From: an uncultured Eubacteriales bacterium
Lineage (GTDB): Bacteria; Bacillota; Clostridia; Christensenellales; Aristaeellaceae
Reading direction: 5' to 3'
Length of the DNA stretch: 18,497 nucleotides
NCBI GenBank assembly: GCA_902796115.1
Contig: CADBNX010000132.1
Location: forward strand, 1 to 18,497
Made by a program: the position numbers and the translations under genes
Notes under the pieces: generated by a model
What the model was told of the DNA's origin: nothing
Database searches by the model: none
The model's input: only the letters and a program-made list of their open reading frames with translations
Part shown: positions 15,007 to 18,497 of the stretch, piece by piece
Layout of the letters: every line of letters starts with the position of its first letter
Position numbering within the stretch: the first letter of the stretch is position 1

Positions 15007-15756
15007 TTATTCTTCCGGCGGTGTGTACGTGGCGTTTCCCGCAACGGAGGCGTCCAGTCCCCCCGCCGGCAGCGAACAGCTCTCCGCGTAGTGCAGAACC
15101 CCCCGGACCGTCAGAAGTTTTGCCCGCATTTCCTCCGCGTCTCCCAGGGTAATGAGGAATCCGTCCCCGGATATGATGTAAATGCCGCCCGGATCCGATA
15201 CATTCAGTTCGGTGAACAGGGTATCCGCGCCCTGATTCTTCAGTTCACCCATAACCGCGCAGTAAGCGTTCACCTGCTGCTGATTGACGGACGAGATCCT
15301 CTCTCCTTCGCGTATATCCCGCACATTCATCCCCGTCAGCCGGATCAGTCCCGATTCTCCGCGATTCAGCTTTCTCAGGACATATCCTTCCTCATCCAGA
15401 ACATAGCTCTGACTGAGCACCGTCACAAAAGCGGCGGGCTGCCTCTCCCGCACGGTCAGCGTGACGGCGTTCGGAAAAGACTTTTCAAGGCTCACGAACA
15501 CAAGGCAGGGGTCTTTTTCGATGCCGCTTCTGATTTCATCTTCATTCAGCCCGAAGAAGCCGCGTTTTCCGTCCAGTCCGGCAAGCGCGGCGACCGTTCC
15601 CGGTGAAACCGTCCGGTTGCCGACGATTCTGACATACCGCAGACGGAAAACCGTCTGATTCAAGATCACGGCGGCAGACGCAAGCAGCAGCGCCGTCAGA
15701 CAGAGCGTCCGAAAGGGGCTGCGCTTTTTTTTTCTTCCTGTGGACTGATTCTCCAT
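15007..15756 (-). CDS. ftsQ: FtsQ/DivIB-type cell-division protein
   Basis: A bitopic divisome protein that, with FtsL and DivIC, connects early and late division proteins at the septum. The 249 residues show a basic cytosolic N-terminus with a KKKR cluster, one membrane helix at about 17-34, then an external POTRA domain (about 37-107, with FRLRYVRIVGNR and LTVRERQPAAFV) and the beta-rich FtsQ/DivIB domain (about 110-225), including LDEEGYVL. The sequence is diverged, as usual for this family, but size, topology and dcw position all agree. The ribosome binding site is weak (GGAAAG close to the ATG), and the gene starts 21 nt after murD, so expression may depend on coupling. It is the last gene before the terminator. 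Confidence 0.9.
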   Translation of the reverse strand: MENQSTGRKKKRSPFRTLCLTALLLASAAVILNQTVFRLRYVRIVGNRTVSPGTVAALAGLDGKRGFFGLNEDEIRSGIEKDPCLVFVSLEKSFPNAVTLTVRERQPAAFVTVLSQSYVLDEEGYVLRKLNRGESGLIRLTGMNVRDIREGERISSVNQQQVNAYCAVMGELKNQGADTLFTELNVSDPGGIYIISGDGFLITLGDAEEMRAKLLTVRGVLHYAESCSLPAGGLDASVAGNATYTPPEE

Positions 15757-15777
15757 GGCTTTCCGATATTTTCGCCC

Positions 15778-17184
15778 TCAGCTCAGTTCATGAACGATTT
15801 GCTTGAAAATCCTGCCCCGCTGTTCAAAATCCTCGAACATATCAAAAGAGGCACACGCGGGAGAGAAGAGCACATTTCCCGTTCCTTCCGCCGCCCGGCG
15901 CGCCGCGGAAACAGCGCTCTGCAGGCTGTCCCGGTGCTCGAAAGCCGTGTATCCAGCCCTGCGCAGGCTTGCCTCGATCTGCGGCGCCGTTTCCCCGATC
16001 AGTACGCAGTAAGCGATCTTGCCTTTCGAGTCGACGATCGCCTTCGCCAGCGGATCAAAGGAGACATGTTTGTCATACCCGCCCAGAATCAGAACGGTCC
16101 TTGCTTTCATCGCTTCGATGGCTTTCACCGTCGAATCGACGTTGGTGCCTTTGCTGTCGTTGATGTAGTTCACCCCGTCCAGGGTCCTGACGAATTCGAT
16201 CCTGTGCTCAACACCCCGGAAGGTACGCAGGGTATGGCGGATGATCGGCGCCGGCACGCCGCAGGAAACGGCGATCCCGGCCGCGGCCATGGCGTTTTCA
16301 AGGTTATGCTTTCCGGGAATGGCAATTTCATCCGCCCCGCAGATTTTTCTTTCCTCATGTCCGTCCCGGTAAACCATGTTCCCATCCCGGCAGAAGATGC
16401 CCCGCTCAAGCTCTCTTTCCGAAGAAAAGTACAGCACCGCCGCCCGCGCCGCGCCGCCCATCCGGCGGCACGCCTCATCCTCCCAGTTCAGCACCGCTGT
16501 ATCCTCCGGCTGCATGCAGTCAAACACATGTGCCTTCAGGAGGGTATAATTTTCCATATTTCCGTGCCGGTTCATATGGTCTTCCGTCACATTCAGCACC
16601 GCCGCGCTCAGCGGATGAAAGCAATTGGTGGTTTCCAGCTGAAAACTGGACACCTCCACCACCATCATATCCTCCGCTTTCGCTTCCGCAACGGCTTTGG
16701 AGAGCGGATAGCCGATATTGCCGGCCGCGTGGGCGATCCGGCCTGCGTTCCGGAAAATCTCCTGCAGCAGCGTCACCGTTGTCGTTTTTCCGTTGGTTCC
16801 CGTAACGGCCACATAGGGACACGGACAGAACCGGGAAGCGAATTCCATTTCACCGGTCAGGGGGACGCCCCTCCGAAGGGCTTCCTGCACAACGGGCGCC
16901 GAAAGCGGCACGCCCGGACTGATGATGACCAGGTCATACGATTCCAGATCCGCGGTGCCGTCGCAGGCGAGACGGAACCCGATTTCCGCGTCTTTCAGGG
17001 GAATCAAAACATCCCCGAGCGCTTCCTCGGTTTTGATGTCGTTCACCGTGACTTCCGCGCCTTTTTGCCGCGCGAGCAGGGCGGCGGAAACGCCGCTTCG
17101 CGCCATTCCCACCACTAGGATCTTTTTCCCCCGGATATCAAAATCCGGCCTCATCATGACGCCGGGATAAATCGCTTCCTTCAC
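15778..17184 (-). CDS. murD: MurD, UDP-MurNAc-L-alanine:D-glutamate ligase
   Basis: Adds D-glutamate to UDP-MurNAc-L-Ala in the cytosol, the second amino-acid step of peptidoglycan precursor synthesis. The 468 residues comprise an N-terminal Rossmann-like domain (VVGMARSG near 24-31), the central ATPase with P-loop TGTNGKTT (128-135) and the NVTEDHMNRHG motif, and a C-terminal domain with the INDSKGTN motif. The start codon is GTG at 17184: AGGAGG (17190-17195) is 5 nt upstream, and the ATG pair nine and ten codons later has no ribosome binding site. The gene lies 12 nt after mraY. The order murE-mraY-murD matches B. subtilis, but the next gene is ftsQ rather than spoVE. Confidence 0.97.
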   Translation of the reverse strand: MKEAIYPGVMMRPDFDIRGKKILVVGMARSGVSAALLARQKGAEVTVNDIKTEEALGDVLIPLKDAEIGFRLACDGTADLESYDLVIISPGVPLSAPVVQEALRRGVPLTGEMEFASRFCPCPYVAVTGTNGKTTTVTLLQEIFRNAGRIAHAAGNIGYPLSKAVAEAKAEDMMVVEVSSFQLETTNCFHPLSAAVLNVTEDHMNRHGNMENYTLLKAHVFDCMQPEDTAVLNWEDEACRRMGGAARAAVLYFSSERELERGIFCRDGNMVYRDGHEERKICGADEIAIPGKHNLENAMAAAGIAVSCGVPAPIIRHTLRTFRGVEHRIEFVRTLDGVNYINDSKGTNVDSTVKAIEAMKARTVLILGGYDKHVSFDPLAKAIVDSKGKIAYCVLIGETAPQIEASLRRAGYTAFEHRDSLQSAVSAARRAAEGTGNVLFSPACASFDMFEDFEQRGRIFKQIVHELS

Positions 17185-17196
17185 ATTAGCCTCCTC

Positions 17197-18210
17197 TTAC
17201 CGCAGTACCACGCTCAGGACCGCTGCCGCGCACAGCAGGAGCATCACCGCCGCGTACATCAGAACGATCCGGTTTTCGGACATGCCTCCCAGTTCAAAAT
17301 GATGATGCAGGGGCGACATCCTGAAAATCCTTTTCCCGTGCGTGATCTTGAAATACCCCACCTGCAGCATCACGGACAGGGAAGAAACGATACAGGTGAA
17401 TCCGAGCAGGATCAGGAGCAGTTCCAGCCCCGAAACCATCGTCAGCCCCATCATCGCTCCGCCGATGAACATGCTTCCGGTATCCCCCATGAAAATCCGG
17501 GCCGGGTGTGCGTTAAAGCGCAGAAAACCGAGGCATGCCCCGCACAGCGCAAAGGAAAAGCAGGCACACACGGTGTTTCCGCCGCTGAGGTTTTCCGGCC
17601 CGCAGGCAAAAATCAGCCCAAAGGCGAACATCGCGATCACAGTCACGGAAGAGAGCAGTCCGTCCACTCCGTCCTGCAGATTGGCGCTGTTGGTGATAAA
17701 CATATACGCGAGCGTCATCAGCGGTATATAAAATACGCCCAGATCGAGCGCGGCCGGTGAAAACGGGAAAAGCCGCACGCTTCCTCCGCCGGTGAAATAG
17801 CACCAGGCGGATACGATCAGTCCGACCGCGATCTGTCCGATGATCTTCTGGCGCGGCGTCAGCCCTTCGTGCCGGTGCTTGACATCCTTGATCCAGTCAT
17901 CCGCAAAGCCGATCGCCATGCCGCCCACAGAAGCCGCGAGCAGCGGGAAAAGCGGATTCCGCTTCACAAAGAAACCCGTATTTTTCGTCAGCGCCAGATA
18001 TATCCCGGTCCCTGCCGCCAACACCACCGTGACGGCCCCGAACAGGATCCCGCCCATATTCGGCGTTCCCTGCTTGGCCTGATGGGCTTTCGGTCCGAGG
18101 TTGTAAATGGTCTGCTGCAGTTTCAGCGCACGCAGCCTGACAAGAAGCCGCGGCATGAACAGCAGCACCAGCAGCGCCGCGCAGACAAGATTTGCGGCAT
18201 ACAGGATCAT
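17197..18210 (-). CDS. mraY: MraY, phospho-MurNAc-pentapeptide translocase
   Basis: Transfers phospho-MurNAc-pentapeptide to undecaprenyl phosphate to make lipid I at the inner face of the membrane. The 337 residues form about ten membrane helices. Family motifs appear in order: HQAKQGTPNMGG (43-54), GFADDWIK (101-108, catalytic Asp104-Asp105), NLQDGVDGL (near 176-184), NAHPARIFMGDTGS (near 233-246) and PLHHHFELGG (299-308). Only minor substitutions from consensus are seen (NLQDGV for NLTDGL). The start ATG is 5 nt after the murE stop, with GAGG inside the murE end, so translation is probably coupled. The gene that often lies between murE and mraY in other bacteria, murF, is not here. Confidence 0.97.
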   Translation of the reverse strand: MILYAANLVCAALLVLLFMPRLLVRLRALKLQQTIYNLGPKAHQAKQGTPNMGGILFGAVTVVLAAGTGIYLALTKNTGFFVKRNPLFPLLAASVGGMAIGFADDWIKDVKHRHEGLTPRQKIIGQIAVGLIVSAWCYFTGGGSVRLFPFSPAALDLGVFYIPLMTLAYMFITNSANLQDGVDGLLSSVTVIAMFAFGLIFACGPENLSGGNTVCACFSFALCGACLGFLRFNAHPARIFMGDTGSMFIGGAMMGLTMVSGLELLLILLGFTCIVSSLSVMLQVGYFKITHGKRIFRMSPLHHHFELGGMSENRIVLMYAAVMLLLCAAAVLSVVLR

Positions 18211-18215
18211 AGGGG

Positions 18216-18497
18216 TTACCTCGTTTTCTGTCGTGATTCGGAAATCTCTCTCAGCAGTTCCTGAACGACGGTTTTTTCATTGAAAGGCCTCTTGACACCG
18301 TTGATCTCCTGATACGTTTCGTGTCCCTTTCCGGCAAGGACGATCATGTCGCCGTCGCGCGCGATGAGAAGCGCATGGCGGATCGCCTCCCGCCGGTTCT
18401 CGATGACCGTATATTCCCCGTCCGTTTTCTTTATTCCTTCCTCGATGGCGGCAAGGATGGACATCGGGTTTTCGGTGCGCGGATTGTCGCTGGTCAG
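18216..18497 (-). CDS. murE: MurE, UDP-MurNAc-tripeptide synthetase, C-terminal end (partial)
   Basis: Adds the third residue to UDP-MurNAc-L-Ala-D-Glu. Only the last 93 residues are inside the window; the gene continues beyond the right edge. The visible part is the C-terminal Mur ligase domain. It begins LTSDNPRTENP, whose DNPR is the diaminopimelate-recognition motif of meso-DAP ligases (lysine-type enzymes differ here). It continues to DMIVLAGKGHETYQ, the characteristic GKGHExxQ motif, and ends with NEKTVVQELLRE. This identifies MurE rather than MurF or MurC. The open frame reaches the window edge without a start codon, consistent with truncation by the window and not a broken gene. Confidence 0.95.
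   Translation of the reverse strand: MTSDNPRTENPMSILAAIEEGIKKTDGEYTVIENRREAIRHALLIARDGDMIVLAGKGHETYQEINGVKRPFNEKTVVQELLREISESRQKTR

Noticed and set aside
15790..17118. 442-codon plus-strand frame opposite murD
   Set aside because: Antisense shadow of a conserved essential gene, His- and Arg-rich, with no domain seen.

Overview
The window looks like a chromosomal housekeeping segment of a moderately GC-rich member of the Bacillota, most likely a Clostridia-type anaerobe. The support is the gene order plsX-acpP-rnc-smc-ftsY, frequent strong AGGAGG-type ribosome binding sites, sigma-A-like promoters with 17-bp spacers, tight operons with ATGA overlaps, and a MurE carrying the DNPR motif of meso-diaminopimelate ligases. 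I cannot name the genus. I see no phage, IS element, CRISPR array, rRNA or integrase.

Layout. (1) 14-300, minus strand: a three-tRNA cluster transcribed Pro(TGG), Glu(TTC), then a CAT-anticodon tRNA (Ile2 or elongator Met), from a strong promoter at 334-362 backed by A-tracts. (2) 549-6188, plus strand: an operon from a TTGAAA-17-TATAAT promoter, with an M20 dipeptidase (PepV-like), TldD, TldE/PmbA, a small GIY-YIG protein and a 12-helix MFS transporter. It ends at a textbook terminator at 6227-6263. (3) 14856-6286, minus strand: plsX, acpP, rnc, smc, ftsY, an AlaX-type alanyl-tRNA editing protein and a glycerophosphodiester phosphodiesterase, probably one operon from a promoter at 14907-14935. 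(4) 18497-15007, minus strand: the end of a division and cell-wall (dcw) cluster, murE (cut by the window edge), mraY, murD and ftsQ/divIB, closed by a hairpin terminator whose U-tract overlaps the plsX promoter.

How the genes work together. Region 4 makes UDP-MurNAc-peptide and lipid I and supplies a divisome scaffold protein. Region 3 joins phospholipid and fatty-acid synthesis (PlsX, ACP), RNA processing (RNase III), chromosome condensation (SMC) and membrane-protein targeting (FtsY), with tRNA proofreading and phospholipid-headgroup recycling at the tail. Region 2 joins a zinc dipeptidase, the TldD/TldE metalloprotease pair and a transporter, which suggests peptide breakdown or processing; substrate and transport direction are unknown.

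I did not find a clearly new system. Most worth a second look: the shortened dcw cluster (no spoVE/ftsW, murG, murB or murC between murD and ftsQ, and no murF next to murE); a perfect 11-bp hairpin just upstream of rnc; Gln in place of a conserved nuclease-domain Glu in RNase III; a tRNA-Glu with C instead of the near-universal U at position 55; and the terminator/promoter overlap before plsX.
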